The notes: a model not told the origin generated them from the letters alone. DNA of 64,000 nucleotides from Candidatus Pyrohabitans jungbluthii (GCA_002010065.2 MTMD02000002.1:186001-250000), one strand, 5' to 3'; shown: positions 16,117 through 26,963, counted from the first letter of the stretch. Made by a program: numbers and translations.

Positions 16117-16575
16117 ATGGAAGGAAAAGCATTCTCGCTCGCTGACAGAGAGGTGCTCCGCAGCTACGCCGCCTTCTTGGCAAGAGTGGAGCAGGCGATG
16201 GAGGAGCTAAGGAAGCGGCTCTCCAGGAAATTGGGGCTTATCCAAGCCAGCGATGTGCGCAGCGGGAGAGGTTACGTTTACTTCTGCTCCCTCCGCGGGG
16301 GCGCTGAGATCTGTCCCGGAATAAAATACGGGGAGGAGTTCATAATAAAGCCGGTGCTCTGGATAGCGACGCAGGCGCAGCTTGAAGCACTGGACTATGC
16401 AAGAGATGAGGAGTTTCCAGAGTACTACATTAAAGAGGGCGAGCTTGACGAAGCCTTCTTCGAAAAGAGCTTTGAAAAGCAGGTGGACGAGCTTGAGAGC
16501 TTCTTCGTAGAGGAGGTGCGCAGGCTGAAGCTTCTCGGGATTATAGACGATTTCTCACCCACAGCAATGGGCTAA
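16117..16575 (+). CDS. Hypothetical protein, 152 aa
   Basis: Not recognised. The N-terminal 45 residues are a charged amphipathic helix (LRSYAAFLARVEQAMEELRKRLSRKLG), the middle is beta-rich with two cysteines (YVYFCSLRGGAEICPG, about 52-68), and the C-terminal third is strongly acidic and helical. No signal peptide or membrane segment. It is convergent with the ribbon-helix-helix gene and their ends overlap by a few bases. The reading frame has a normal start, codon use like its neighbours and no competing frame, so it is probably real. Confidence 0.6.
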   Translation: MEGKAFSLADREVLRSYAAFLARVEQAMEELRKRLSRKLGLIQASDVRSGRGYVYFCSLRGGAEICPGIKYGEEFIIKPVLWIATQAQLEALDYARDEEFPEYYIKEGELDEAFFEKSFEKQVDELESFFVEEVRRLKLLGIIDDFSPTAMG

Positions 16576-17117
16576 CTCGAGCTTCCGATGCGTATCCTGA
16601 GCTTTGTCAGGTCTTCCTTAATCTCAACGTCAAATCCCATGCCTGCGAAGACCTCTTCCAGGAAGATCTTGACAAACTTCTTCGCTGTGTCGGACCCAAA
16701 AACTAGGGTGAATTCGTTCTCAGAAGGCGTGCTCAAGGTGAAGAAGTTGCACGCCTCTAAGCGAAGGATGACGTCCCGTGGTGACTTAACTTTACCCTGA
16801 AGCTGCTCCGCATGGGAGCGTGCAACCCTGCGGTGGTCCTCCCAGAACTTCTCGGGGTTGGGGCTCTCCTCTATCAGCTTGAGGAACTGCTGCCAGTGGT
16901 CCACGTCGAGAATAACATGCTCCCCTCCTGCGAGCATGTCTATGTAGAGGTCCAGCTTTTCTTTTTCCACGAGGCGATGCTTGCTGTGCTCCGCGTATAT
17001 TTTCAGCGCATTCCTAAATATCTCGCTCTGAGAAAGCTTTGTCTCCTTCTTAAGCCTTTCAAAAAGCTCTGCGCTCTTAGCGTCGAGGGCTATTGTGACT
17101 CGAGTTGGAACCTTCAT
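16572..17117 (-). CDS. Ribbon-helix-helix protein with a C-terminal archaeal domain
   Basis: Protein of 181 residues: an N-terminal CopG/Arc-type ribbon-helix-helix (RVTIALDAKSAELF then KLSQSEIFRNALKIYAE, about residues 5-45) followed by a larger unassigned domain (50-181) with ILDVDHWQQFLKLIEE and a beta-alpha region near the end. It lacks the metal-binding histidine/cysteine pattern of NikR, so it is not the nickel regulator. It is transcribed divergently from amt with about 190 bases between, which contain a 20-base tandem repeat. It could regulate amt, but nothing but position supports this. Confidence 0.65.
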   Translation of the reverse strand: MKVPTRVTIALDAKSAELFERLKKETKLSQSEIFRNALKIYAEHSKHRLVEKEKLDLYIDMLAGGEHVILDVDHWQQFLKLIEESPNPEKFWEDHRRVARSHAEQLQGKVKSPRDVILRLEACNFFTLSTPSENEFTLVFGSDTAKKFVKIFLEEVFAGMGFDVEIKEDLTKLRIRIGSSS

Positions 17118-17190
17118 CATACTAACTTCCTCTTCAGCCTTTTAAATATTTACTTCTTAACCTCTTGCAAAGCATGTGTATGTCGTACTT

Positions 17191-17298
17191 ATGAAAACCT
17201 CTTAATTTTTATGAAAACTTCCTAAAAATTTGTAATTTTTCTTAAATACCTTTTTATATGCCGATATCAAAAATTTGCCTGTAAAATTTCAAGGAGGT
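17191..17298 (+). promoter_or_regulatory. amt promoter region with 20-base tandem repeat
   Basis: Two imperfect 20-base direct repeats lie at 17191-17210 and 17211-17230, each starting ATGAAAAC(C/T)T. They are followed by a TATA-like TTTTTATATG at 17251-17260 and a strong ribosome site AAGGAGGT at 17291-17298. The repeats sit just upstream of the core promoter, a good place for an activator or repressor. I see no GGAA-N6-TTCC operator of the archaeal nitrogen repressor NrpR here. Confidence 0.55.
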
Positions 17299-17308
17299 AG
17301 AACAAAAA

Positions 17309-18947
<1,639 letters not shown>

Positions 18948-19076
18948 ATATACTTTTGCTTTTATAATTTATGTAAAGTTTATTACGCTTAGTACGTATT
19001 AAAATAAAATGTAAATCTTATTGAAACTCTAATATACCTAACATAACACCTTACTTTCTCTGTTGCACTTAGACTA

Positions 19077-19730
19077 TCACTTCACCCACACCCTCCGCCC
19101 CTCTACCATGTAAACTATCCTCGCCCCGGTCTTAGCTGCTATGTCGCCTATTCTCTCAAGATAGCGAGCCACGAAGAGCAGGTCAGTGGCGTCGTCTATT
19201 TTGCGCGGGTCGCGAACCATAAAGGAGATAAGCTCATTGTAGATCTGGGTGTAGAGATCGTCCAGCAGGTCGTCCTTCTCCACAAGCTTGTCTGTATCCG
19301 GCGAGACGTGCTTAGATATTGCCTCAAGGTCCATGTCAATCATCTCGGCTATCGTGGTTGCCATCCGCGGGATGTCGATCAGTGGCTTGAGCAGCTCCCT
19401 CTTCTCATACTTCTGCGCAATCTCCGCAATCTTCAACGCCAGGTCTGCGATGCGCTCAAAGTTGTCGCTGATCTTTATCATCGCATTCACAAAGCGCAGG
19501 TCTCTCGCCACGGGCTGCTGGAGCGCCATGAGCTTTAAAGCGCTTTCGTCTATGTTCAGGTTGAGAATGTCGCTCTTTTCCTCCAGCTCCCCCACTTTCC
19601 CGGCTTTCTCTACATCCCTCTCCTTAAGCGACTCCACGCTCAGAAGCACCGCCTGCTTCGCAATGCCTCCAAGCTCCAGAACCTCTTCGCGAATCTTCTC
19701 CATCCCCCGCTCTAACGGAGTTCTCGGCAA
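19077..19730 (-). CDS. phoU: Phosphate signalling protein PhoU
   Basis: Two-repeat three-helix-bundle protein of 217 residues that restrains the Pst transporter and phosphate signalling. Both repeats carry the metal-binding signatures of the family (ERIADLALKIAEIA near residue 93-106; YLERIGDIAAKTG near 188-200). Start is a TTG at 19730, supported by GGAGGG six bases upstream overlapping the end of the phosphatase-like gene. It is the last gene of the pst operon. Confidence 0.93.
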   Translation of the reverse strand: MPRTPLERGMEKIREEVLELGGIAKQAVLLSVESLKERDVEKAGKVGELEEKSDILNLNIDESALKLMALQQPVARDLRFVNAMIKISDNFERIADLALKIAEIAQKYEKRELLKPLIDIPRMATTIAEMIDMDLEAISKHVSPDTDKLVEKDDLLDDLYTQIYNELISFMVRDPRKIDDATDLLFVARYLERIGDIAAKTGARIVYMVEGRRVWVK

Positions 19731-19732
19731 TT

Positions 19733-20134
19733 TTAACCCTCCATCTCTTCAATCAGTCTGAGCACCCTCGTCTTAATCTCGTCTCTGACTCTGCGGAACT
19801 CCTCTATGCTCTTGCCCTTCGGGTCGGGAAGCGCCCAATCTTCGACCTTGCCACTGCTCAGCAGAAACGCAGGGCATGACTCTCGCGATAGGCAGCCCAT
19901 GGTTACTATTCGCTTTGCCACTGCCGCCATCTCCTGAGTCAGAAGCTTTGGCTTCTCATTGCTTATGTCTATGCCAGCCTCCCGCATGACCTCAATCGCC
20001 TTGCTGCTCACCCTCGGCGCAGGCTCTGTGCCAGCGCTCTCTGCACTGGTTCTCTTCGCAAAGGCGTTGTAAAATCCCTTCGCCATTTGCGAGCGAGCGG
20101 AATTGCCCACGCACACAAAAAGCACATCCATCAT
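19733..20134 (-). CDS. Low-molecular-weight phosphatase / arsenate reductase-like protein in the pst operon
   Basis: A 133-residue protein of the low-molecular-weight protein tyrosine phosphatase fold. The catalytic P-loop CVGNSARSQ lies at residues 8-16 and the general-acid aspartate region reads WALPDPKG near 101-108. Cysteines at about 82 ([10 protein letters not shown], with a second one near 88) resemble those of thioredoxin-coupled arsenate reductases. It overlaps the pstB stop (ATGA) and precedes phoU, so it is co-expressed with phosphate uptake. Arsenate enters cells through phosphate carriers, so arsenate detoxification is plausible; a phosphatase role is the alternative. Confidence 0.85.
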   Translation of the reverse strand: MMDVLFVCVGNSARSQMAKGFYNAFAKRTSAESAGTEPAPRVSSKAIEVMREAGIDISNEKPKLLTQEMAAVAKRIVTMGCLSRESCPAFLLSSGKVEDWALPDPKGKSIEEFRRVRDEIKTRVLRLIEEMEG

Positions 20135-20883
20135 CCGAACCTCCCTGTAATGTAGTCTTCAGTGCGTTTATCTCTTGGATTTTCGAATATCTGCGCCGTC
20201 TCTCCATACTCTATAAGCTCTCCCATCAGGAAGAACGCTGTGAAGTCAGCGATACGCGCCGCCTGCTGCATGTTGTGGGTGACTATAACTATGGTATAGT
20301 TCTCTTTAAGCTCAAGTATCAAATCCTCTATTTTGGCGGTTGCCACCGGGTCTAAAGCGGAGCACGGCTCGTCGAAGAGTATCACCTCTGGCTCAACCGC
20401 GAGCGCTCTGGCGATGCAGAGGCGTTGCTGCTGTCCACCGCTGAGTGAGAGGGGGCTGTCCTTCAGCCTGTGCTTGACCTCGTCCCACAGCGCCGCCTTC
20501 CTGAGGCTATCCTCAACTATCTCGTCAAGCTTAGCCTTCATGCCGTGAATTTTTGGACCATAGGCGATGTTGTCGTATATGCTCATCGCAGGAAATGGGT
20601 TGGGCTTCTGGAAGACCATACCCACACGCCTGCGAATATCCACGGGGTCGACGTCGCTGTCATAGATGTTCTTTCCGTCCAGCAGTACCCTGCCATTGAC
20701 CCATGCACTGGGAACGAGTTCGTGGATTCTGTTCAGACAGCGTACAAATGTGCTCTTGCCACAGCCGCTCGGCCCTATGATCGCCGTAACCCTGTTTTTG
20801 GGTATGTTAATGCTAATGTTTTTGAGCACATGTGTGCTTCCAAACCCGGCATTTAGATCGAGCACTTCAATTTTGTTCCCCAT
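20131..20883 (-). CDS. pstB: Phosphate ABC transporter ATP-binding protein PstB
   Basis: ATPase of the high-affinity phosphate importer, 250 residues. Walker [10 protein letters not shown] (about 37-45), Q-loop VFQKPNPFP (the NPFP is typical of PstB), signature LSGGQQQR, Walker [14 protein letters not shown] and switch THNMQQA are all present. I placed the start at ATG 20883, six bases after AAGGAG; an ATG two codons upstream sits on top of that site. It overlaps pstA by one base. Confidence 0.97.
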   Translation of the reverse strand: MGNKIEVLDLNAGFGSTHVLKNISINIPKNRVTAIIGPSGCGKSTFVRCLNRIHELVPSAWVNGRVLLDGKNIYDSDVDPVDIRRRVGMVFQKPNPFPAMSIYDNIAYGPKIHGMKAKLDEIVEDSLRKAALWDEVKHRLKDSPLSLSGGQQQRLCIARALAVEPEVILFDEPCSALDPVATAKIEDLILELKENYTIVIVTHNMQQAARIADFTAFFLMGELIEYGETAQIFENPRDKRTEDYITGRFG

Positions 20884-21713
20884 CACCATCTCCTTCCTGC
20901 CGCGAGCTTAATGCCTATGTTCAGGACTAATATCATTGCCACCAGCACAAGGGCACTGCCCCAGGCTTGAGCATGCCAGTCCTCAAAAGGCGAAATAGCA
21001 TAGGTGTATATCATCACCGGCAGCGTTGCCACGGGGTTCATTACTCCGTCGAACCAGAAACGGTTGTTAAAGGCTGTGAAGAGCAGCGGTGCAGTCTCGC
21101 CGGCGATGCGCGCGATTGTTAAAAGCACGCCGGTGATGATACCAAACCTCGCCGTAGAGAGCACCACCGCCAAGGAGGTTTTCCACCTCGGCGCGCCCAG
21201 CGCGAGGGAAGCTTCTCTCAGCTCTGCGGGCACCAGCTTCATCGCCTCCTCTGTGGTTCTCACAATGAAGGGTATCATCATTGTAGCGAGGGCCACACCT
21301 CCGGCGAGAGCGGAGAAGCCGCCGAAACGCAGCACGATTAACAGGTAGGCGAAGATTCCTGTAATTATTGAGGGCACACCCGTTAGAACGTCGGCGGTAA
21401 AGCTCACAATTCTGCTCAGGCGAGAGTTTGGAAACTCGGCTAAGTACATCCCAGCACCTATGCCCAGGGGGATTCCAATAATGCTCGCTATCCCGACAAC
21501 AATGAAGCTCCCCTGAATCGCATTTCCAAATCCTCCACCTGCTTCTCTCGCTGGAGTGGGCAGCTTCGTCAGGAAGTCTATGCTTATTACGGAGAAACCT
21601 TTAACAAAAATGGTGTACAGCATGCTTCCCAGGGGGATTATTGCAAGCGCAGTGCTGGCGATGCAGAAGAATGTAAAGAGCCTGTCCATGGCTTTTCTGC
21701 TGAGCATATTCAA
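20883..21713 (-). CDS. pstA: Phosphate ABC transporter permease PstA
   Basis: Six-span membrane permease, 276 residues, with the phosphate-permease signatures [25 protein letters not shown] and the EAA coupling loop ([15 protein letters not shown]). The TTG at 21713 has GGAGGG six bases upstream and overlaps the pstC stop as TTGA; an ATG at 21707 is the alternative start. Membrane partner of PstC. Confidence 0.95.
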   Translation of the reverse strand: MNMLSRKAMDRLFTFFCIASTALAIIPLGSMLYTIFVKGFSVISIDFLTKLPTPAREAGGGFGNAIQGSFIVVGIASIIGIPLGIGAGMYLAEFPNSRLSRIVSFTADVLTGVPSIITGIFAYLLIVLRFGGFSALAGGVALATMMIPFIVRTTEEAMKLVPAELREASLALGAPRWKTSLAVVLSTARFGIITGVLLTIARIAGETAPLLFTAFNNRFWFDGVMNPVATLPVMIYTYAISPFEDWHAQAWGSALVLVAMILVLNIGIKLAAGRRW

Positions 21714-22675
21714 CTCAGACCCTCCTCAAGCTTGAGGTACTTCCAGGTAATCACCCTTGCTATGATGTTCACCACCATGGATATGGCGAAGAGCACCAGC
21801 CCAATTTCTATTAAAGCCGCGAGGTAGACGTCGTCGGTAGCCTCTGTGAACTCATTCGCAATAACCGCCGCCATCGTGTAGCCCGGGTGGAGTAGAGAGG
21901 TGAAAATCTGCGGGTTGTTGCCTATTACCATGGTCACCGCCATGGTCTCGCCTATCGCCCTGCCCAGGCCGAGCATAACCGCTCCGAATATTGCACCCTT
22001 TGCATAGGGGAGTACCACACTTATAATCGTCTCAAACCGCGTTGCGCCCAATGCAAGGGCGCCCTCCTTCTGCAAACTTGGCACTGCAAGAATAGCCTCC
22101 CTCGAAACAGAGGAAATTATGGGTATAATCATTATTGCAAGCACTAGGCCAGCGGTCAGCACGGAATAGCCGTACGCAGGCCCTTTAAATAATGGCAGAA
22201 AGCCCAGGTAATTCATTAACGGAGGGGCGAGGTGCTCCCTTACGAACGGTGCGAGCACAAATATCCCCCAGAGGCCTATAATCACACTTGGTATGGCTGC
22301 GAGAAGCTCTACCACCGGAGATAATATCGCTCTAACACGCGACGAGGCAATTTCTGTGAGGTACACCGCTATGCCTAGGCTGAGAGGTACGCCTATCAGC
22401 AGTGCGAGCATCGAAGATACAATGGTGCCGTAGATAAAAGGTAAAGCTCCGAACTCGCCGGTAACCGGATTCCAGGCGGTGCTGAAGAGGAACTCTAAGC
22501 CGAAGGTGGACAGCGCTGGCCAAGAACCTTTGATCAGCTCTCTTAACAGCAGGGCCGCTAAAACTATAACGCTGATTATAGAAATAACACCCAGAAATAT
22601 CTGAAATAAGGTATCATGGGTGAATTTCCAACTTTTACCATTTAAAATTGAAAAAGAAGGCACGCGAAGCTTCAT
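21710..22675 (-). CDS. pstC: Phosphate ABC transporter permease PstC
   Basis: Six-span membrane permease, 321 residues, with a somewhat long cytoplasmic N-terminus before the first helix. Conserved features include FLFSTAWNPVTGEFGALPFIYGT, GVPLSLGIAVYLTE, IPSVIIGLWG and the coupling loop LQKEGALALGATRFET. The ATG follows GGTGGGGAG directly after the short gap from pstS. Confidence 0.96.
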   Translation of the reverse strand: MKLRVPSFSILNGKSWKFTHDTLFQIFLGVISIISVIVLAALLLRELIKGSWPALSTFGLEFLFSTAWNPVTGEFGALPFIYGTIVSSMLALLIGVPLSLGIAVYLTEIASSRVRAILSPVVELLAAIPSVIIGLWGIFVLAPFVREHLAPPLMNYLGFLPLFKGPAYGYSVLTAGLVLAIMIIPIISSVSREAILAVPSLQKEGALALGATRFETIISVVLPYAKGAIFGAVMLGLGRAIGETMAVTMVIGNNPQIFTSLLHPGYTMAAVIANEFTEATDDVYLAALIEIGLVLFAISMVVNIIARVITWKYLKLEEGLS

Positions 22676-22684
22676 CTCCCCACC

Positions 22685-23770
22685 TTACAGCAGTGATTTG
22701 CCCTGGTAGGTTATTAACCTTATGGTTTCTTCGTTGAGTTTCACCACTTCTTCTGGCAGAGGGGCATAGTGAAGCTCCGGCGCATACTTCTGCCCGTCGT
22801 GGATAACCCACCACAGGAATTCCACTAGCGCTTTAGCCTTGGCTTCTGTCATGCCAGGAATCACCGCCAAATCCCTGTAGACCAGCAGATAGGTGAAGCT
22901 GGATATGGGGTATGCATTTTCTCCGGGAGCATTGACTATGCTCACCTTTGCCCAGGATTCGTCGCCCTTGGGCAGGGTTGCAACTGCACCCGCGGCAGCC
23001 GCGGCGACGCTTTCAATGCTGGGCTCGACGAAGTTGCCTGCCCTGTTCTTTATGCGCGCGTAGCTTATGCGGTTCTCAATCGCATACGCAAGTTCAACGT
23101 AGCCTATGGAGTAGGGGTTCTGCTTCACCAAGCCAGAGACGCCCTCGTTGCCCTTACCTCCCAAACCAAGAGGCCAGCTTAGAGACTTGCCCTTGCCCAC
23201 CTTCTCGCGCCACTCCGGGCTCACGGCGGAGAGATAGTCGGAGAACACGAAGGTGGTGCCGCTTCCATCACTGCGGTGCACCACTATTATCTGCTCATCC
23301 GGCAGGTCAACGTGCGGGTTGAGTTCCACTATTCTGGGGTCGTTCCACTTTGTTATCTTGCCCAGGAATATGTCGGCCACAACCTCGCCGCTGAGCCTTA
23401 GCTTGTTCTCAACCCCAGGCAGGTTGTACACCACCACGACGGCGCCGATGGTTTCGGGTATGTGAAGTATGCCCTCCATTTTGCGGTACTCTTCTTCCTT
23501 AAGCGGGGCATCGCTGGCGCCAAAATCTACTGTCTTCGCCATTGTCTGCTTAATCCCGCCGCCGCTGCCTATGCTCTGGTAGTTTATCTTAATATTGGGT
23601 TTCAGCTTGTGGTACTCATAGCTCCACTTGGATATCAGCGGGTAGGGAAAGCTTGCCCCCGCTCCGGTGATGGTTATCTCCTCAGCTCCGGCATCAGCTT
23701 TGCCACCATCTCCAGTGCAGCCAGCGAAGAGCAGCGCAGCAAGTAAAGGCAGTAGTAATACCCTGGTCAT
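22685..23770 (-). CDS. pstS: Phosphate-binding lipoprotein PstS
   Basis: Extracytoplasmic phosphate-binding protein, 361 residues. A hydrophobic signal ends in the lipobox LFAGC (Cys about 18), so the protein is probably lipid-anchored. The mature part has the family's phosphate-binding segments GAGASFPYPL, SIGSGGG, DFGASDAPL and HRSDGSGTT. First gene of pstSCAB-phosphatase-phoU. The ATG follows GGTGA; an AT-rich inverted repeat lies about 50-80 bases upstream. Confidence 0.97.
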   Translation of the reverse strand: MTRVLLLPLLAALLFAGCTGDGGKADAGAEEITITGAGASFPYPLISKWSYEYHKLKPNIKINYQSIGSGGGIKQTMAKTVDFGASDAPLKEEEYRKMEGILHIPETIGAVVVVYNLPGVENKLRLSGEVVADIFLGKITKWNDPRIVELNPHVDLPDEQIIVVHRSDGSGTTFVFSDYLSAVSPEWREKVGKGKSLSWPLGLGGKGNEGVSGLVKQNPYSIGYVELAYAIENRISYARIKNRAGNFVEPSIESVAAAAAGAVATLPKGDESWAKVSIVNAPGENAYPISSFTYLLVYRDLAVIPGMTEAKAKALVEFLWWVIHDGQKYAPELHYAPLPEEVVKLNEETIRLITYQGKSLL

Positions 23771-23815
23771 GTCTCGTCACCTCTCTTTTTATATGGGGTT
23801 GTGTAAGCGGAATTA

Positions 23816-23850
23816 TATATATTGTGTAAATACTATATATACAATATATA
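23816..23850. promoter_or_regulatory. AT-rich inverted repeat upstream of pstS
   Basis: Perfect 10-base arms TATATATTGT (23816-23825) and ACAATATATA (23841-23850) flank a 15-base spacer. The element lies 46-80 bases upstream of the pstS ATG and could serve as a TATA element, a regulator operator, or both. The long low-GC context makes chance symmetry possible. Confidence 0.45.
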
Positions 23851-24128
23851 CTTTAAAGAGATACATATAAGCTATTTATGCGCTGCTTTAGATGTCATAA
23901 AAACAGGTATTGAAAGCCAAAAATTGTATGAGCATATATGAATCCATAGGTTGAAGTATGAGCCCCTTCATATCTCCTGTGAAATCTTCTCAATTAACTT
24001 TATATTTGCTTTTCACCATTTTTGAGTAAAAAGTGGAAAGAATATGAGAGAATCAGTCGCTTTGGTTTGTGAAGCAGTATCCTTTGAAGCAATACCCTTT
24101 AAATCTAAGGCAGAAAGAGGCGAGCGCA
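23851..24128. other. Intergenic region between pstS and the MBL hydrolase gene
   Basis: With the pstS upstream sequence this makes a gene-free stretch of about 360 bases. I see a TATA-like CTTTATATTTGC at about 23998-24009 and, at 24071-24100, two 15-base tandem repeats differing at two positions (each beginning GAAGCA). No RNA gene or conserved small frame is apparent. Confidence 0.5.
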
Positions 24129-24818
24129 ATGTGCCGGGAGATTATTGAGGGGCTATACCAGATAAAGGCAAAGAAGCCGGGCTCTCATGCCTACTTAATA
24201 AAAGGAAAGGACCTCACCATACTCGTGGATTCTGGCGTGCATCAGCACATGGCAGAGCTTGAGGAGAGCCTGGCAAGCGCCGGCGTGGCAATAGGCGACA
24301 TAGATATTCTGATCAACACCCACGAGCATTTCGACCACATAGGCGCGAACAAGTTTTTCCAGGATAGCGTAATGGTTGCTGCACACAGAAGCGCGGCTGT
24401 GAAGATAGTAACGGGTGACGAGGAGGTGACCATGTGCAGGGCGCATGCCCAGCATGTGACAGGCTACAAAGTTCACATGTGGCTGAACAACGTAGATTTA
24501 ATCGACGCTGGCGATTTTAAGTTAAAAATTCTCCATACCCCCGGGCACACTTCCGGCTGTCTTTGCATCTATGAGCCCAGAAAACACGTCCTCATCTCTG
24601 GCGACACAGTCTTTGCCAAGGGCACAATAGCGAGTGTCTACAAGTCGGGCAGCCTTGGCGAGTACCTCAACTCCCTGCGCAGGCTTGCCACGATGAAAAT
24701 CCAGCTTCTCCTGCCGGGGCATGGTATAATTTCTGATAACGCCGAGGAAGACATAACAAAGGCGATTGAGAATGTGGAGACTCTCATGAATGAGAGGCGT
24801 AATGAATTACCAGGTTAG
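24129..24818 (+). CDS. Metallo-beta-lactamase fold hydrolase
   Basis: MBL-fold protein of 229 residues. The metal-binding motif HEHFDHIG (about 64-71), a histidine in HAQHVTG, the HTPGHTSG segment, SGDTVFAKG and LLPGHG are all present, so two metal ions should bind. Members of this broad group hydrolyse thioesters, lactones or other esters; the substrate is not predictable. The frame is open from 24069, but that extension encodes a repeated KQYPL and lacks a ribosome site. ATG 24129, after GAGGCGAG, starts at the conserved fold and is preferred. Confidence 0.82.
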   Translation: MCREIIEGLYQIKAKKPGSHAYLIKGKDLTILVDSGVHQHMAELEESLASAGVAIGDIDILINTHEHFDHIGANKFFQDSVMVAAHRSAAVKIVTGDEEVTMCRAHAQHVTGYKVHMWLNNVDLIDAGDFKLKILHTPGHTSGCLCIYEPRKHVLISGDTVFAKGTIASVYKSGSLGEYLNSLRRLATMKIQLLLPGHGIISDNAEEDITKAIENVETLMNERRNELPG

Positions 24819-24878
24819 TTTTCCAAACCGGAAACATAATCTTTATCTAATAAGGATAGTGAAGATACACCGAGGGGG

Positions 24879-25292
24879 ATGGTGGCTAGCGTAGAAGATG
24901 TTATGACACCGGCGGTTAAGACGGTAGAGCGCTACGCTTCAGTGCTTGAAGCAACCAAGATAATGGAGGATATGCTCCTCGGCGCTCTCGTAGTAGTGGA
25001 GCGCAGTAGAGCTGTGGGCATAATTACAGAGCGGGATGTTATTCATCGCGTGGTTAACGCTGGCCTTGACCCTAAGCGCACGAGCGTTGGCGAGGTGATG
25101 AGTTCGCCCGTTGTCACGATAACCCCTGAGGCTTCAATAGAGAAGGCAGCGCAGGTAATGGTGGAGAAGAGAATAAAGAAGCTGCCTGTGCTGAAAAATG
25201 GCCGTCTAGTGGGAATTATCACCGCCACCGACATAGTGCGCGAGGTTCCCCACCTGCGTGAGGAGATTCTCACCACATTTAAGAAGCTTTAG
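24879..25292 (+). CDS. Stand-alone paired CBS domain protein
   Basis: A 137-residue protein made of two CBS domains (about 5-60 and 68-128), with VEDVMTPAVKTV, GIITERDVIHRV, EVMSSPVVTI and GIITATDIVRE. It probably binds an adenine nucleotide or SAM and regulates another protein. Promoter TATA-like TCTAATAAG lies close upstream. No neighbour suggests a partner. Confidence 0.82.
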   Translation: MVASVEDVMTPAVKTVERYASVLEATKIMEDMLLGALVVVERSRAVGIITERDVIHRVVNAGLDPKRTSVGEVMSSPVVTITPEASIEKAAQVMVEKRIKKLPVLKNGRLVGIITATDIVREVPHLREEILTTFKKL

Positions 25293-25322
25293 GAAATAGT
25301 CCATCATTTCAATTGGCTTGTT

Positions 25323-25700
25323 TTATTTAGTGCAGTATTCAATCCATTCACACCTGCCGCAAATTTCAGGAAGCTCGCTCTTCGGAATTTTTTCGACGAG
25401 ATTTGAGACTTCCTGGTAGCTCATTTTCATTCCAATGCTGAGCTTCAGCTTTGATATAACCATACCGTCCAGCTCCCTGACCTTATCTTCGCTGTTCTCC
25501 GACTTCAGGCACTTTTCGTTCTTGAAATGCGGACAGGCTTTGCAAATCTCATCGCCGCCATCGACTATTTCAATTGCTGGATTTTGCTCTAGCCTTCTCA
25601 TAACTTCCCTGAAATTTTCAACAAAGCTCTCGCTGTATCCCTTGCCCTTAAACCCGCGGATGCAGAGCAGGTGGTGAGGGCGAAGCTTAATTGCGTCCAT
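25323..25700 (-). CDS. DUF1284 family cysteine-rich protein
   Basis: A 125-residue protein starting MDAIKLRPHHLLCIRGFKG, the conserved opening of DUF1284. Seven cysteines in spaced pairs (CKACPHF with CLKS in the middle; CGRCEW and YCTK at the end) suggest bound metal or an iron-sulfur cluster. Function is unknown. Start ATG 25700 is supported by a TATA-like ATTTTAT ending about 24 bases upstream; ATG 25715 or TTG 25721 would add five or seven residues. Confidence 0.75.
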   Translation of the reverse strand: MDAIKLRPHHLLCIRGFKGKGYSESFVENFREVMRRLEQNPAIEIVDGGDEICKACPHFKNEKCLKSENSEDKVRELDGMVISKLKLSIGMKMSYQEVSNLVEKIPKSELPEICGRCEWIEYCTK

Positions 25701-25862
25701 GTAGCTGAATTGCATATGCAACAGATAAAATTTTCATAACCTGAACTTTCCAGGCAGCGAATAAACATAGCTCATCGCATTGCAGAGAGGACTATTCGCC
25801 TTCCTTTTGTGTTTTTAATCCCTATGAAGTTAAATATATAAACCACGGAGTTAATCTAAAGC

Positions 25863-26606
25863 ATGGGCGATAGCATGATTATCGATGCTCATGTGCATCT
25901 GGGGGGTCCCGATAAGGGGGATGGCTCAAAGCAGAGTGTGGAGGAGCTTCTGGAGCGCATGCAGAAGGCTGGCGTTGATAAAGCTGTGGTCTTTCCCTTC
26001 AACGAAGCCGAGCCCGGTATAAGCTTTGCCAGCGCCAACAATTTTATAGCCAAGGCGCAGCGGGAGCATGCGGAGCGCATAATTGGCTTTGCCCGCTTAG
26101 ACCCGCACTTCCGCGAGGCGTCTATAATGGAGGCGAAGCGCGCCCTCCGCGAGCTTGGCTTAAAGGGCATTAAGCTGCACCCCGCGGCGCAGAAATTCTA
26201 CCCGGACCACCCCTTTGTGATTAGAATCATCGAAGCTGCGGCGCGCTTCTCTGCGCCTGTGGTCTTCGACAACGGCAAACCCGAAGCACAGAACATGGCT
26301 ATTGCAGCCCTCGCTGACCGCGTGCCCGAGGCTACGATTATCTTAGCCCACATGCGGGGCGAAGGGTTCATCGAGGCCTGCGAGGGCAGACCCAATGTTT
26401 ACCTGGGTACGGTTAAGGCAGACCCCAAAGATGTGCTGGAAGCTGTGGACAGGCTTGGGGCGGAGAGGATAATCGCTGGCAGCGATGCTCCGTATGCGAG
26501 CATGCAGTATGAGATGGTGGACAAGTTCGAGGAGCTTGAGAGCCTATCTGAGGAGGAGAAGGCGCTGATTCGCGGGGGCAACATTGCGAGGCTTCTCGGG
26601 CTTTAG
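25863..26606 (+). CDS. Amidohydrolase-family metal-dependent hydrolase
   Basis: TIM-barrel amidohydrolase-2 type protein, 247 residues. Metal-site motifs are IDAHVHLGG (residues 7-15), GIKLHPAAQ (about 100), ILAHMRGEG (about 160) and GSDAPYAS (about 202). Relatives include decarboxylases and lactonases of small acids; the substrate is unknown. A TATA-like TTAAATATATAAA about 28 bases before ATG 25863 fits a leaderless mRNA; an ATG four codons later is the alternative start. Confidence 0.8.
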   Translation: MGDSMIIDAHVHLGGPDKGDGSKQSVEELLERMQKAGVDKAVVFPFNEAEPGISFASANNFIAKAQREHAERIIGFARLDPHFREASIMEAKRALRELGLKGIKLHPAAQKFYPDHPFVIRIIEAAARFSAPVVFDNGKPEAQNMAIAALADRVPEATIILAHMRGEGFIEACEGRPNVYLGTVKADPKDVLEAVDRLGAERIIAGSDAPYASMQYEMVDKFEELESLSEEEKALIRGGNIARLLGL

Positions 26607-26888
26607 CTAGCCCCCTGCTATGGCTGGCACTATTGTTATTACGTCGCTGTCCTTTACCTCTGTATCCTCTCCGGCTAAGTGGTTTATTCCAACGCCGTTA
26701 ACCATGAAGATAAGCTCTCGCCTCAGCCTCCCATCCTTAAATAGAAGCTCATAAGCTTCGGGTTTCCCCTCGCACAGCCTGAGAAGCACTTCTTTAAGCT
26801 TCTGCTTCCCATTCACCGGGATTTCCACGCTTTCAGCCCCGAGAAGGTTCTGGAGCACATAGTGCAGGGATACTTCTATTTTAACCAT
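26607..26888 (-). CDS. MoaD/ThiS-like sulfur-carrier (ubiquitin-fold) protein
   Basis: A 93-residue beta-grasp protein ending in the diglycine AIAGG, as required for adenylation by a MoeB/E1-like enzyme and thiocarboxylate formation. The segment VNGVGINHLAGEDTEVKDSDVITIVPAIAGG, read in parts, follows the MoaD pattern. It could act in molybdopterin or tungstopterin synthesis, tRNA thiolation, or protein conjugation (SAMP-like). Start ATG 26888 follows GGTGAG; a GTG two codons earlier is possible. It is convergent with the amidohydrolase gene. Confidence 0.85.
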   Translation of the reverse strand: MVKIEVSLHYVLQNLLGAESVEIPVNGKQKLKEVLLRLCEGKPEAYELLFKDGRLRRELIFMVNGVGINHLAGEDTEVKDSDVITIVPAIAGG

Positions 26889-26963
26889 GCCCACTCACCC
26901 AAGCTCAACATAAGGAAATTTTATAAAGCATGATTGAAATACCAAAGCTAAGGAGGTAAGATC

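Noticed and set aside
16572-17117. Ribbon-helix-helix protein as NikR
   Set aside because: It has no metal-binding C-terminal histidine/cysteine pattern of NikR and is far from the operator.
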